This document shows, in pieces, positions 9,108 to 19,535 of a stretch of 64,000 nucleotides of DNA (within the stretch, counting starts at the first letter, position 1; the number at the start of each line of letters is the position of its first letter). The stretch spans positions 1 through 64,000 of the forward strand of contig QKEL01000013.1 in NCBI GenBank assembly GCA_003252395.1, written 5' to 3'. The DNA comes from Spirochaetales bacterium. GTDB lineage: Bacteria; Spirochaetota; Spirochaetia; Treponematales; Treponemataceae. The position numbers and the translations under genes are program-made. The notes under the pieces are model-generated. The model searched no databases, was not told where the DNA came from, and worked only from the letters and a program-made list of their open reading frames with translations.

Positions 9108-10988
9108 ATGAACCATACTCCCAACGCTTCCATGAACGTTTTTTGCGTGCGCTCCGGCCTGGCGGCCGGCCAGGTGCTTCAACGGGGCAAGGACGGGGCT
9201 TCCGTTACCGTTTCCGGGTATGCCCAGAACGACGGGGCCGTCTTCGCGACGGTTTCCCGCGCGGGGAAGGCCCTGGAAGGCTTTAACGGCATTCCGGCGG
9301 GCAAGGCCGCGAACGGCGCCTTTACGGCGAAGCTTCGGCGCATTCCCGCGGGCGGTCCCTACGAGGTGACCCTTGAGTGCCGCTACGCCCTGGGCGCCCT
9401 TTCGATGCTGACGGTTTCCGACGTTTGGGTGGGCGACCTGTGGCTGCTCGCGGGCCAGAGCAATATGGAGGGCGTGGGCGCGATCGAGCGGGACGCGCCG
9501 GTTGACGAGCGCGTTCGCTGTCTGACCATGGCCCGCGTATGGGAAACGGCCCGGGATCCTTTGCATTTTTTGGCGGAGTCGCCCGATCCCGTCCATAACG
9601 GGGGTGCCCCCTTGCCCCCGTCCGCGGTTCCGGCGGCCAAGAAAAAGGCGATTCGGGGCAGCGGTCCCGGCCTCTGGTTCGCCCGGGAGATGCTGGAGCG
9701 AACCGGCGTGCCCCAGGGCCTTATCGCCACGGCCCACGGCGGCACTTCCATGGCCCAATGGTCGCCCGATTTGGCCGATCGGGGAGGGGAGTCCCTCTAT
9801 GGCTCGATGATGGAAAGCCTGCGCGTCTCGGGGCAGCCGCTGACGGGCGTGCTGTGGTACCAGGGCTGCAGCGATACCTCCGCGGAGGCGGCGGCGGTCT
9901 ATACCGATCGGATGGTCGCCCTGGTGGAAGCCCTTCGCCGGGATATGGGGCAGCCGAAACTGCCCTGGATAATCGCCCAGATCGCCCGCGAGGTCGGCCG
10001 AACCGAGGGCGCCGACGGATGGTCTTTCATAACGGAACGGCAACGGCTCTTGCCCGGCGCGATTTCCCGCCTGGAGATGGTCCCCACGGCGGATCTTGAG
10101 ATGGATGACTGGATTCACGTTTCCACGCCCGGGCATAAGGTATTGGCGGGGCGTTTCGCGGATATGGCCGAACGCCTGGCTTTCGGCCGGAAGGATATCG
10201 TGCCCTGTCCACAGCCCGTATCGGCAAAATTCGTGAAAGATCCCCTTTCGCCGGTCGTGGAGGTGACCTTTACCAACGTGGTGGGCGGCCTTTCTTCCCC
10301 CTGTCGGGCCACGGGATTCGCCGTTCGCACCGAAGCGGGGCGGATTCTCAAGGCCGTGTACCAGGCGCGCTTTTCGGGCAATAAGGCGCGGCTCAGGCTC
10401 ACCACCGACGAGCTCGGCGGCGCCTCCGTGGTTTACGGCTGGGGTCCGGACCCCGACGTGAACGCCTTTGACGGCCGACGCATGCCCGTACCCCCGTTCG
10501 GCCCGCTTCCCATCGAGTCGCCGCCGCCCCTTTCCCCCTGGTTCCGCGACTGGGAGGTGAGCCCCCTGGCCAGGGGCGAGGATATCTCCGCGCTTTCCTG
10601 CCCAAGGCGCGAGGATTTCGCGAAACTCAGGAAGATGGCTTTCCCCGACTGGTGGAAGGTGAATATGGAAGACGCCTGGCGGGGAAAGACGGGACACGCC
10701 TCGTTTTTCGCGGCCTTCGAGCTTGCGGAACCGACGGCCGCGGAGCTGCTTCTGGGCTACGACGGTCCCTTCCGGCTTTGGATTGACGGTAAGCCGATCC
10801 ATGAGGGCCTTTCTGGCCCTTGGCCCTGGATGCAGGATTCCCTTGCCGTGCCCGTTACGCTCGGCGCGGGACGGCATGAGGTGGCCGTGACCATGGCCAC
10901 TGGTAGCGCCGCGAAACCTTCCACCGGGTTTTTTATGCGCATGCGGGCCGCCGACGGGAAGAAGGCGTTGGGCATTTCCCTCCGGTGA
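9108..10988 (+). CDS. Sialate O-acetylesterase-like SGNH hydrolase
   Basis: LLAGQSNMEGVGAIERDAP (SGNH block), TAHGGTSMAQWSP, GVLWYQGCSDT. Confidence 0.82.
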   Translation: MNHTPNASMNVFCVRSGLAAGQVLQRGKDGASVTVSGYAQNDGAVFATVSRAGKALEGFNGIPAGKAANGAFTAKLRRIPAGGPYEVTLECRYALGALSMLTVSDVWVGDLWLLAGQSNMEGVGAIERDAPVDERVRCLTMARVWETARDPLHFLAESPDPVHNGGAPLPPSAVPAAKKKAIRGSGPGLWFAREMLERTGVPQGLIATAHGGTSMAQWSPDLADRGGESLYGSMMESLRVSGQPLTGVLWYQGCSDTSAEAAAVYTDRMVALVEALRRDMGQPKLPWIIAQIAREVGRTEGADGWSFITERQRLLPGAISRLEMVPTADLEMDDWIHVSTPGHKVLAGRFADMAERLAFGRKDIVPCPQPVSAKFVKDPLSPVVEVTFTNVVGGLSSPCRATGFAVRTEAGRILKAVYQARFSGNKARLRLTTDELGGASVVYGWGPDPDVNAFDGRRMPVPPFGPLPIESPPPLSPWFRDWEVSPLARGEDISALSCPRREDFAKLRKMAFPDWWKVNMEDAWRGKTGHASFFAAFELAEPTAAELLLGYDGPFRLWIDGKPIHEGLSGPWPWMQDSLAVPVTLGAGRHEVAVTMATGSAAKPSTGFFMRMRAADGKKALGISLR

Positions 10989-11054
10989 GGGGGGGCGTTT
11001 TTTTTACTGTTTGCACAAGGCTCGCTTGGGGGGTATACTCGCTGAACGGGCATT

Positions 11055-13001
11055 ATGGAAAACGATAAAAAAGAAGACCGGTTTAAGGCGGAATTCCGCA
11101 AGGCGCTGAAAGCCGGTCAGCGCAGGGACTACCCCAAGGCGATCCAGATTCTCGAGACCCTGGCCATGGAAGGCTTTGCGGACGGCGCCGTCGGCGCTCA
11201 GGCCCGGGGCGAGTCTCATCCCGAAATTCACCTGTACCTTGCCCGATCCTGGCATGCCCTGGGTTCCTACGCCCGGGCCGCCCTGGCGGCGCGAACCTAC
11301 GTGAAGGTCTGCCCGAACGACGCGGCGGGTTGGTTTTTTCTGGGCCGCTCCTGGCTTGCGGATTCGAATCCCGAGCGGGGCTTCTGGGCCCTCAGGCGCA
11401 GTCTCGAACTCAATCCCGCTTCCCTAGACGCCCATCTCGTGCTGGGAACCGGGCTCTTGCGCGCAAAGAAACCGACCCCGGCCCGCGAGACCTTCGAGGC
11501 GGCCCTCTCCCTCGCCCCCGACGACGAACGGCTGAACCAGGCGTACCGCAACGCCCTTTTCGTGGAGGCGGTCCAAAAATACCGAAGGGGCGAGACCGAC
11601 ATGGCCCGCCAGATGCTCACCTTCCTCATTGACAATGGGCTCGACGGCGTCGCGCCCCGCCTCTACCTCGCCCATGCCCTTCGTGAACTGGGCTATCTCG
11701 CCGAGGCGCTCGGCCAGTACGAGGCGGCCATATCCTTCTCCCCCGACGACGAGACCCTCAAATGGTACCGGATCGCGGTTTCCCTGGAAATGGGCGATTC
11801 GGAAAGCGCCGCCGCGTACATGAAGGAAGTGGGCGCCAGCTTCCCCGGCGCGAGCGCGTCGCCCGAGTCGGTGAGCCTCGCCATCATAAAAAATCACGTG
11901 GACCGGGAAGAATGGGTCAAGGCGATTACCGCCTCAAAGATGCACCTGAAAAGCCGGGGAAGCGATCCCGCGGTGCACGCCCTCATGGCTGAGGCCCTGC
12001 GGAACACCGGGAATATGGCTTCCTCCCTCAATCATTTCAGGCGGGCGGTCGCGGGGTACGGAACCCGGAGCGAGGCCACGGGGCCTGAATACGGGGCGCT
12101 CATGACCCTGCTCGCCGAGCGAAACTGGGCCGCCCTCTCGGAAGAACTCGTGCGGGCGAGGCGGATCGGCTGCGATCCGGCCCTCCTTTCCTATTATGGC
12201 GTACTGTGCCGCGCCAATTTGGACGAAGAACCCTCTAAGGTATTGGCCCAGGTTCAGGAGGCGGTACGGGAGCACGGCGCGGTGCCCGAACTGTTGATGG
12301 CCCTCGCGAAAACCTACTTCCGGCTCGGGCTGACCGATCTCGCCATCGGTTGGTACCAAAAGGTCACGGTATTGGACCCCGAGCGAGAAGAGGCGTGGCT
12401 GGGCTATATCGCGTGCGCCGAAACCGATTCGGACGAGGAGACCTTCCTTAATTCCTACCGCGAATACCTCGGTCGCTGGGGCGATAACCTCGCGATCAGG
12501 ATCGAGTTCGCCCATCTATTGGCCGAGCGGGAAAAATGGAAGGAAGCCGCGGACCAGGCCGAATCGGTTATTTCCCAGGACCCCTCGGCCCTGCCGCTGC
12601 GGCTCTATGCCCTCTGGCGGCGCAAGGCCGGCCAATACCGCGAGGCGGCCATACTGTACCGAAACATGCTCCGGAGCAAGGCCGACGACCGGGTGCTCCT
12701 CTCGAATCTCGTATACTGCCTCGACAAGATGGGGGATACGGGCAACGCCCTTCGCCTCATGCGCGAGGCGAACCGCGTGCTCAAGGCCGACGCCACCTCC
12801 CTTTTGAGCGAGGGCAGGCTCCTTTCCCGTTCCGGCGACCTCAACGCCGCCTTGGCAGTGTTTCGGAAAGTGATAGACCGTTTCCCGAAAGAGCGGCTCG
12901 GCTGGGAAGAAACCGCGCTTATTTACGAAAAGCAGGGCGTTCGCGAGATGGCCGAGGTTTTCCGGCAAAAAGCGCGGGACTGTAAGTCGAGAAAAAATTA
13001 A
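11055..13001 (+). CDS. TPR-repeat protein
   Basis: Multiple 34-aa TPR units throughout 648 aa. Confidence 0.8.
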   Translation: MENDKKEDRFKAEFRKALKAGQRRDYPKAIQILETLAMEGFADGAVGAQARGESHPEIHLYLARSWHALGSYARAALAARTYVKVCPNDAAGWFFLGRSWLADSNPERGFWALRRSLELNPASLDAHLVLGTGLLRAKKPTPARETFEAALSLAPDDERLNQAYRNALFVEAVQKYRRGETDMARQMLTFLIDNGLDGVAPRLYLAHALRELGYLAEALGQYEAAISFSPDDETLKWYRIAVSLEMGDSESAAAYMKEVGASFPGASASPESVSLAIIKNHVDREEWVKAITASKMHLKSRGSDPAVHALMAEALRNTGNMASSLNHFRRAVAGYGTRSEATGPEYGALMTLLAERNWAALSEELVRARRIGCDPALLSYYGVLCRANLDEEPSKVLAQVQEAVREHGAVPELLMALAKTYFRLGLTDLAIGWYQKVTVLDPEREEAWLGYIACAETDSDEETFLNSYREYLGRWGDNLAIRIEFAHLLAEREKWKEAADQAESVISQDPSALPLRLYALWRRKAGQYREAAILYRNMLRSKADDRVLLSNLVYCLDKMGDTGNALRLMREANRVLKADATSLLSEGRLLSRSGDLNAALAVFRKVIDRFPKERLGWEETALIYEKQGVREMAEVFRQKARDCKSRKN

Positions 13002-13069
13002 CAAGGCTTCAATAATTGCAGTATAAATTAACTAATTGTATATATTATAAATAATTATGCAGGTAATTC

Positions 13070-13098
13070 TTGTCAATATCAATTAATTGTCCTATACT
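13070..13098 (+). promoter_or_regulatory. Sigma70-like promoter of oppA
   Basis: TTGTCA - 17 nt - TATACT within a strongly AT-rich island (13005-13100). Confidence 0.6.
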
Positions 13099-13138
13099 GC
13101 TAAAGCGTTTTTTCTAAATTCCCAAGGAGGATCTTTTA

Positions 13139-14716
13139 ATGAAAAAGATTGCAGCCACGCTTGTTGCCGTAGCCCTTATGGCAGCCGCATTCGCTGGTGG
13201 ATCCACCGATGCTGCCGGCAATGGCGCCGAATTCATCATCGGAAACGGGGCCGAGCCCCAGAGTCTCGATCCCTCGAAGATCGAAGGCGTTCCCGAACAC
13301 CGCATTTACATGGCCCTGTTCGAGGGTCTCGTCGCGTACGATCCCAAGACGGCTACCGCCGTTCCCGGCGTTGCCGAAAGCTGGACTATCAGTCCCGACG
13401 GCACCGTGTATACCTTTAAGCTCCGCAAGACGACCTGGAGCGACGGAACCCCCATCACCGCGAAAACCTTCGTGGACTCCTGGCTCCGCACCCTCGATCC
13501 GGCCACCGGATCCAACTACGCGTACATGGTTACCATGGTCGTGAAGGGCGCCGAGGCGTATAACGCCGGAACCGGTCCCGCCAGCGGCGTCGCGATCAAG
13601 GCCGTGGACGAGTATACCTTCGAGGTTACCCTCACCGGTCCCGCTCCCTACGCCCTCGACATGATGGCCCACTACGCCTTCAGCCCCCTCCCGATGCACG
13701 TTATCGCCAAGCTCGGCGACGACTGGATCAAGCCGGGCAACTTCGTGGGCAACGGCCCGTTCACCCTCGAGACCTGGACCCCCCAGGAGAAGATCACCGT
13801 CGTTCCCAACGCCAAGTACTGGGACAAGAAGAACGTGAAGCTTTCCCGCATCACCTTCCTCGCGATCGACGACAACAACACCCTGTACCAGAAATACCTC
13901 GCCGGCGAAGTGGACTGGGACTGCAATCCCCCCGTCACCATGATCGACGAGCTCAAGCTCCGCGACGACTACCTCGTGAGCCCCCAGGTCGGAACCTACT
14001 ACTACGTCTTTAACGTGACCGATCCCGCCCTTAAGGACGCTCGCGTTCGCAAGGCCCTCACCATGGCCCTGGACCGCAAGGAACTCGTGACCAAGGTAAC
14101 CAAGGGCGGCCAGCTTCCCGCCGACTCCATCGCGCCTCCCATGGCCGGATACACCCCCGCCAAGGGCAACGCCTACGACGTAGCCAAGGCGAAGGCCCTC
14201 CTCGCCGAGGCCGGTTTCCCCGACGGTAAGGGCTTCCCCAAGCTGACCGTGATCTACAATACCCATGAGGGCCACAAGCTCATCGCCGAGTATATCCAGC
14301 AGGTTTGGAAGAAGAACCTCGGAATCGACGTGACGATCCAGAACCTCGAGTGGAAGACCTTCCTCGACGTTCGCCACGAGCACGACTTCCAGATCTCCCG
14401 CGCCGGCTGGCTCGGAGACTACCAGGACCCGAACACCTTCCACGAGATGTTCCTGACCGGCGCCGGAAACAACGACGGCGCGTACGCCAACCCGGCCTAC
14501 GATGCCCTCGTCAAGAAAGCGTCGACCATGAAAGCCGGTCCCGACCGCATGAAGACCCTCCAGGAAGCGGAAGAGCTCCTCATCACCAAGGACCAGGCCG
14601 TCATGCCGATTTACTTCTACGTGAGCCAGCACCTTTTGGACACCAACAAGTGGTCCGGTTGGTACCTGAACGCGCTCGATATCCACACCTACAAGGGAAT
14701 CGCTCCCGTGAAATAA
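13139..14716 (+). CDS. oppA: Oligopeptide ABC transporter substrate-binding protein
   Basis: SBP_bac_5 family: GAEPQSLDPSKIEGVPEHRIYMALFEGLVAYDPKT; first gene of an opp locus; RBS AAGGAGGA. Confidence 0.92.
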   Translation: MKKIAATLVAVALMAAAFAGGSTDAAGNGAEFIIGNGAEPQSLDPSKIEGVPEHRIYMALFEGLVAYDPKTATAVPGVAESWTISPDGTVYTFKLRKTTWSDGTPITAKTFVDSWLRTLDPATGSNYAYMVTMVVKGAEAYNAGTGPASGVAIKAVDEYTFEVTLTGPAPYALDMMAHYAFSPLPMHVIAKLGDDWIKPGNFVGNGPFTLETWTPQEKITVVPNAKYWDKKNVKLSRITFLAIDDNNTLYQKYLAGEVDWDCNPPVTMIDELKLRDDYLVSPQVGTYYYVFNVTDPALKDARVRKALTMALDRKELVTKVTKGGQLPADSIAPPMAGYTPAKGNAYDVAKAKALLAEAGFPDGKGFPKLTVIYNTHEGHKLIAEYIQQVWKKNLGIDVTIQNLEWKTFLDVRHEHDFQISRAGWLGDYQDPNTFHEMFLTGAGNNDGAYANPAYDALVKKASTMKAGPDRMKTLQEAEELLITKDQAVMPIYFYVSQHLLDTNKWSGWYLNALDIHTYKGIAPVK

Positions 14717-14743
14717 ACGGATAGAAATCCGTTAACCCAAAGA

Positions 14744-14827
14744 CCTGACGGCGAAAACCCGTAAGGAAGCGCCCTCCGCCGGGGGGCGCGCCTTCCGGAG
14801 GCGCCCCTTCCGGGGTCCGCCGTCAGG
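14744..14827. promoter_or_regulatory. Large intercistronic stem-loop between oppA and oppB
   Basis: Perfect outer stem CCTGACGGCG/CGCCGTCAGG enclosing GC-rich inner hairpins. Confidence 0.6.
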
Positions 14828-14864
14828 CTTCTTTGTTTACTCCACTCATGCCAGAGGCAATGTA

Positions 14865-15800
14865 ATGTTAAGATTTGTCGTCAGACGGCTGTTCAGTCTG
14901 GTTCCGACCCTTTTTTTGATCGTAACCCTGAGCTTTTTTATCATCCGGGTAGCGCCCGGCGGTCCCTTTTCCGGGGAGAAGAACGTACCTCCCGAAATTC
15001 TCCAGAATATCATGCGGAAGTACCATATGGATGAACCGCTTCCGGTTCAGTATCTCCGTTACATGAACGATATCCTGCACGGAGACCTTGGTCCTTCCTA
15101 TAAATATAAGGATCACGACGTAAATTACCTCATTGGGCACAGCTTACCCAATTCGCTGTTGCTGGGCGTCGTTTCCCTCGTTCTCGCCCTGATCGGCGGC
15201 ATAACGGTGGGCATTATTTCCTCGCTGCGGCAAAATACCTGGCTCGATTACGTGAGCATGTCCGTGGCCATTATCGGAATATCCATTCCCCTCTTCGTCA
15301 TCGGCCCCCTGCTTATGTACCTGTTCGCGGGAACCCTCAAGTGGCTTCCCACCTCGGGCTGGATCTTCACGCGTAACGGAATCAACCTCAAGCCGCTCAT
15401 CATGCCCGCCGTTACGCTCTCCTTTCCCTATTTCGCCTATATCGCGCGCCTTTCGCGGGCGAGCATTCTCGAAATACTCCGCTCCGACTATATCCGTACC
15501 GCCCGCGCCAAGGGCTTGAAGGAATCCGTCGTGGTGGTAAAGCACGTGCTCAAGGGCGCGATGCTCCCGATTATCAGCTACCTCGGCCCCGCCTTCGCGG
15601 GTATCGTGACGGGCTCGGTGGTCGTGGAAAAGATTTTCGTCATTCCCGGCCTTGGCGGGTTTTTCGTCAATTCGGCGCTCAATCGAGACTATACCCTTAT
15701 CATGGGCACGGTCATCGTCTATTCGGTCATCCTCGTTGCCATGAATTTCATCGTTGACGTGCTCTACGGGGCGATCGACCCGCGCATATCGTACAAGTGA
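14865..15800 (+). CDS. oppB: Oligopeptide ABC transporter permease
   Basis: BPD_transp_1 permease; VVRRLFSLVPTLFLIVTLSFFIIRVAPGGPF; EAA-like motif ARLSRASILEILRSDYIRTARAKGL. Confidence 0.93.
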   Translation: MLRFVVRRLFSLVPTLFLIVTLSFFIIRVAPGGPFSGEKNVPPEILQNIMRKYHMDEPLPVQYLRYMNDILHGDLGPSYKYKDHDVNYLIGHSLPNSLLLGVVSLVLALIGGITVGIISSLRQNTWLDYVSMSVAIIGISIPLFVIGPLLMYLFAGTLKWLPTSGWIFTRNGINLKPLIMPAVTLSFPYFAYIARLSRASILEILRSDYIRTARAKGLKESVVVVKHVLKGAMLPIISYLGPAFAGIVTGSVVVEKIFVIPGLGGFFVNSALNRDYTLIMGTVIVYSVILVAMNFIVDVLYGAIDPRISYK

Positions 15801-15812
15801 GGACGCAAGACC

Positions 15813-16898
15813 ATGTCAGACCCTACTAGCGTTAAGCCGGCGGAAACCGGGACCGAATCGGCCTCGGGCGCCATAAATGAATTCAACCAGGTAGTGAAAC
15901 CCATTTCCCTGTGGGCCGACGCCTGGAAGCGGCTCAGAAAAAACCGCATGGCCATAGCGGGCCTGTGGATAACCGTTTTTTATATCGTCATTTCCCTGCT
16001 CGCGCCGGTTCTTCCGATTTACTCGTATAAAGAACAGGTGATCGACCACCAAAACCTGCCTCCCTCGCTTCGCCCGGCGGGCGAAGTCATGCTTGAGGTT
16101 CGGCACGCGTACATGCTCCGCATCGCGAAGAAAGAGGGCCGGACCGAATTGAGCGCCGAGCAGCAGGCCGAATACGACGCCTTGGTGGCCGACGTGGCGG
16201 TCGATCCCGTGCATCAGCGCCGGTACGTTTTCGGAACCGATGCCCTAGGACGCGATCTCCTTGCCCGGACGATTTACGGGGGACAGATCTCCATCATGAT
16301 CGGATTTATCGGCACGGTCACCGCCTTGCTCATCGGCATCCTATTCGGGGCCGTGGCGGGGTATCTCGGCGGCTGGGTGGATAACCTTATCATGCGTTTC
16401 GTGGACATTATGTACGGCCTGCCGTATATGCTGATCGTCATCATCATGATGGCCATCCTCGGACAGAGCATTTTTATCCTCTTTATCGCGATCGCCCTCG
16501 TGTCGTGGCTTACCATCGCCCGCGTGGTGCGCGGCCAGGTCATCAGCCTGAAGAATTCCGAGTTCGTGGAAGCTGCCCGCGCAATGGGAACCCGCAAGAG
16601 ACGCATCATTCTCAAGCACCTTTTGCCCAATACCACGGGCATCATCATCGTGTATTCCAGCCTTTCCATCCCGAGCTTCATCATGAGCGAGAGCTTCCTC
16701 TCGTTCCTTGGCTTGGGCGTTTCGGCGCCGAGAACCTCCTGGGGCCTCCTCGTGTCCGAGGGCGTGAGCACCATGACGCTCTATCCCTGGCTCCTCATCG
16801 TCCCCGCGGTGGCGATGACGGTATTCCTCTTCGCCATGAACTTCCTTGGCGACGGCTTGCGCGACGCTTTCGATCCGCAAAGCAAGAACCGCGTCTAG
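15813..16898 (+). CDS. oppC: Oligopeptide ABC transporter permease
   Basis: OppC-type N-terminus and EAARAMGTRKRRIILKHLLPNT motif; FGTDALGRDLLARTIYGGQIS. Confidence 0.93.
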   Translation: MSDPTSVKPAETGTESASGAINEFNQVVKPISLWADAWKRLRKNRMAIAGLWITVFYIVISLLAPVLPIYSYKEQVIDHQNLPPSLRPAGEVMLEVRHAYMLRIAKKEGRTELSAEQQAEYDALVADVAVDPVHQRRYVFGTDALGRDLLARTIYGGQISIMIGFIGTVTALLIGILFGAVAGYLGGWVDNLIMRFVDIMYGLPYMLIVIIMMAILGQSIFILFIAIALVSWLTIARVVRGQVISLKNSEFVEAARAMGTRKRRIILKHLLPNTTGIIIVYSSLSIPSFIMSESFLSFLGLGVSAPRTSWGLLVSEGVSTMTLYPWLLIVPAVAMTVFLFAMNFLGDGLRDAFDPQSKNRV

Positions 16899-16908
16899 GA
16901 GCACGTGC

Positions 16909-17889
16909 ATGACCGATAACGTAATTCTGAAGGTCCGTGACCTTCAAACCCATTTTAGGACCGACGAGGGCATCGTCAAGGCGGTAGACGGCGTGAGCTT
17001 CGACCTGCGCGCCGGCGAGACCCTGGCGATAGTCGGCGAGTCGGGTTCGGGAAAGAGCGTTTCGAACCTTTCCATAATGAACCTGATCCCGAGCCCCCCC
17101 GGCAAGATCGTGGGCGGCGAGGTTTGGTACAACGGCAAGGATATCCTGAAAATGTCCGACCGGGAAATCCGGGAGATCCGGGGAAACAAGATTTCCATGA
17201 TTTTTCAGGACCCCATGACCAGCCTCAATCCATTCCTCCGGATCTCGACCCAGATGGTCGAAACCATCGTGCTCCATCAGGGCCTTTCCAAGAAGGACGC
17301 GAAGGACAAGGCCATTGAGATGCTGAAGCTCGCGGGCATACCCGCGGCCGATAAGCGCGTGGACAACTACCCCCACCAGTTTTCCGGCGGCATGAGGCAG
17401 CGCGTAATGATCGCCATGGCCTTAAGCTGCAACCCTGAGATACTCATCGCGGACGAGCCAACCAGCGCGCTCGACGTGACGATTCAGGCCCAGATCCTCG
17501 ACCTGATCGGCGACCTGACCGCCCGGCTCGGCACCGCGGTCATCATGATCACCCACTCCCTCGGCGTGGTAGCCGGCATGTGCGACACGGTTTGCGTTAT
17601 GTACGCGGGCCGCGTTGTCGAGCAGGGCGCCGTTGACCAGGTTTTCGCCGCGCCGAACCATCCCTATACCCGCGGGCTTATCCGCTCCGTTCCCCGGCTG
17701 GACAAGCCGAACAGCGAACGGCTCTTCTCCATTGAGGGCCAGCCGCCGAACGTGATCGACCTGCCCGAGTGTTGCCCCTTTTATCCGCGTTGCGAGTTCG
17801 CCAAGGATATCTGCCGCACCACATATCCCGCCAGCGTGGAAACGGAAAGCGGCCATAAGGTCAGCTGCTGGCTCTATCCGGAGGCTTAA
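16909..17889 (+). CDS. oppD: Oligopeptide ABC transporter ATP-binding protein
   Basis: Walker [10 protein letters not shown], signature [15 protein letters not shown], Walker [14 protein letters not shown]-terminal Cys-rich oligo_HPY. Confidence 0.94.
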   Translation: MTDNVILKVRDLQTHFRTDEGIVKAVDGVSFDLRAGETLAIVGESGSGKSVSNLSIMNLIPSPPGKIVGGEVWYNGKDILKMSDREIREIRGNKISMIFQDPMTSLNPFLRISTQMVETIVLHQGLSKKDAKDKAIEMLKLAGIPAADKRVDNYPHQFSGGMRQRVMIAMALSCNPEILIADEPTSALDVTIQAQILDLIGDLTARLGTAVIMITHSLGVVAGMCDTVCVMYAGRVVEQGAVDQVFAAPNHPYTRGLIRSVPRLDKPNSERLFSIEGQPPNVIDLPECCPFYPRCEFAKDICRTTYPASVETESGHKVSCWLYPEA

Positions 17890-17895
17890 ATTCAA

Positions 17896-18894
17896 ATGAG
17901 CGATAAAGAATCCCTGCTCGAGGTCGAGAACCTCAAGCTTCATTTCCCCTTCCGCGACGGCGGAGTTTTCTCGGGCAAAAAAGGCGCGATCCGCGCCGTG
18001 GACGGCGTGTCCTTTAAAGTGCAAAAGGGCGAGACCCTCGGTCTCGTGGGCGAATCCGGCTGCGGAAAGTCCACGACCGCCCGCGCCATCGCCCAACTGT
18101 ACAAGCCTACCGCGGGCAAGGTGCTCTTCAAGGGTAACGACCTCGTGACGGCGACCGACGACCAGCTCATGCGCGCGCGAAAGGACATGCAAATGGTCTT
18201 CCAAGACCCCTATGCCTCGCTTAATCCGCGCATGACCGCCGGCGACATAATCGCCGAGCCCTTTCGCGTCTTCAACTCGCGCAAAATCACTTCCTATTCC
18301 CGGTCGGAAATCACCGAGAGGGTCGAATCCTTGATGGAAAAAGTGGGGCTTTCCCGGTTTTTCCGCAACCGGTATCCCCACGAGTTTTCGGGCGGACAGC
18401 GGCAGCGAATCGGAATCGCCCGCGCGTTGGCGCTGAACCCCGAGCTGATCCTCGCGGACGAGCCGGTAAGCGCCCTGGACGTATCCATTCAGGCGCAGAT
18501 ACTGAACCTTTTCAAGGACCTGCAGGAAGAGCTGGGCTTGACCTATCTTTTCATCGCGCACGACTTGGCGGTTATCCAGTATATTTCCACCCGCGTCGCG
18601 GTTATGTATCTCGGCATTATCGTGGAAATCGCCCCCTCCAACAGCCTGTACAAGGCGCCCATGCACCCCTATACCCAGGCACTGCTTTCCGCGGCCCCTA
18701 TACCCGACCCGGTTATCGAGCGCGAGCGGCAGCGGATTATCCTGACCGGCGACGTGCCCTCTCCCGACAAGGAGCGGACGGGTTGCTACTTCTATGACCG
18801 GTGCCCGAAACGGATGGAACGTTGCAAGGCATCCGTGCCCCAACTGGCGGAACGCGCGGACGGCCATTCCGTGGCGTGCTTCCTCTACGAGTAA
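17896..18894 (+). CDS. oppF: Oligopeptide ABC transporter ATP-binding protein
   Basis: Walker A GESGCGKST, FSGGQRQRIGIARAL, LILADEPVSALD. Confidence 0.94.
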   Translation: MSDKESLLEVENLKLHFPFRDGGVFSGKKGAIRAVDGVSFKVQKGETLGLVGESGCGKSTTARAIAQLYKPTAGKVLFKGNDLVTATDDQLMRARKDMQMVFQDPYASLNPRMTAGDIIAEPFRVFNSRKITSYSRSEITERVESLMEKVGLSRFFRNRYPHEFSGGQRQRIGIARALALNPELILADEPVSALDVSIQAQILNLFKDLQEELGLTYLFIAHDLAVIQYISTRVAVMYLGIIVEIAPSNSLYKAPMHPYTQALLSAAPIPDPVIERERQRIILTGDVPSPDKERTGCYFYDRCPKRMERCKASVPQLAERADGHSVACFLYE

Positions 18895-18899
18895 AAAAA

Positions 18900-18941
18900 A
18901 AGGCCCGCGGCCGGAAAACCGGAAGCGGGCTTTTTCTTTGG
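18900..18941 (+). terminator. Intrinsic terminator after oppF
   Basis: GCCCGC...CCGGAAAACCGG...GCGGGC followed by TTTTTC. Confidence 0.75.
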
Positions 18942-18951
18942 GGCGCGGGGC

Positions 18952-19404
18952 TTATCCCTTCTCCCTGGCCTCGAAAAAGGCCGCAAGCCGTTCCGCCCTG
19001 GCTATAAGGGCGCGCGCCTTCTTTCGGTTGACGGTATCCAGTATTTCGTCCTTCCCGCCGGGAACGCGGATCACGATCCTGGTCCATTTTTGCTTGTTGA
19101 AGCCCTTCTCGAAGTCGTCAAACTCCACGGCGGAGATCGCCGAAAAGGGGATGGTGCGCGTGTGGGCGGCGAAAAGAAGGCCGAAACGGAACCGGGCCGT
19201 TTCCTTTTCCAAGTCGAATACCCACCGTTCCTCGATGAGGGCCCCGACCGTCGCGACGAGGAGGATCGCCAAGCCGGCCACGGAAACGCCCCGTTCGCCC
19301 GCGAATACCGCCTGGGCAGCCAAGACGATCGCAGCGATCGCCGCGTTAATCCCCCTTACCGCGGGAGAAACGAGATTTACCGAAAATACGTTGGGATTTT
19401 CCAT
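18952..19404 (-). CDS. Small membrane protein, PH-like domain, hypothetical
   Basis: Two N-terminal TM segments then a soluble domain (VFDLEKETARFRFGLLFAAHTRTIPFSAISAVEF). Confidence 0.55.
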   Translation of the reverse strand: MENPNVFSVNLVSPAVRGINAAIAAIVLAAQAVFAGERGVSVAGLAILLVATVGALIEERWVFDLEKETARFRFGLLFAAHTRTIPFSAISAVEFDDFEKGFNKQKWTRIVIRVPGGKDEILDTVNRKKARALIARAERLAAFFEAREKG

Positions 19405-19535
19405 AACCGCACTATAGGCTCCCGACGGCCTCTCGTCAATGCGTTTGAAAATTGGACAGTGCCGGGAAAGTAACGTATGCTTATGGCATTGCCTCTCCCG
19501 AACGGAGATGGTATATTTGTTATAGGAGGATTACA

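Noticed and set aside
9063-10877. 604-aa antisense ORF opposite the sialate O-acetylesterase gene
   Set aside because: Product of GC-rich codon bias; low-complexity Gly/Arg/His-rich translation, no RBS, and the sense frame has clear SGNH motifs.
13136-14686. 516-aa antisense ORF opposite oppA
   Set aside because: Mirror ORF from codon bias; Gly/Val-rich, no recognisable domain.
17422-18867. 481-aa antisense ORF opposite oppD/oppF
   Set aside because: Spans two ABC ATPase genes with intact Walker motifs on the plus strand; mirror artefact.
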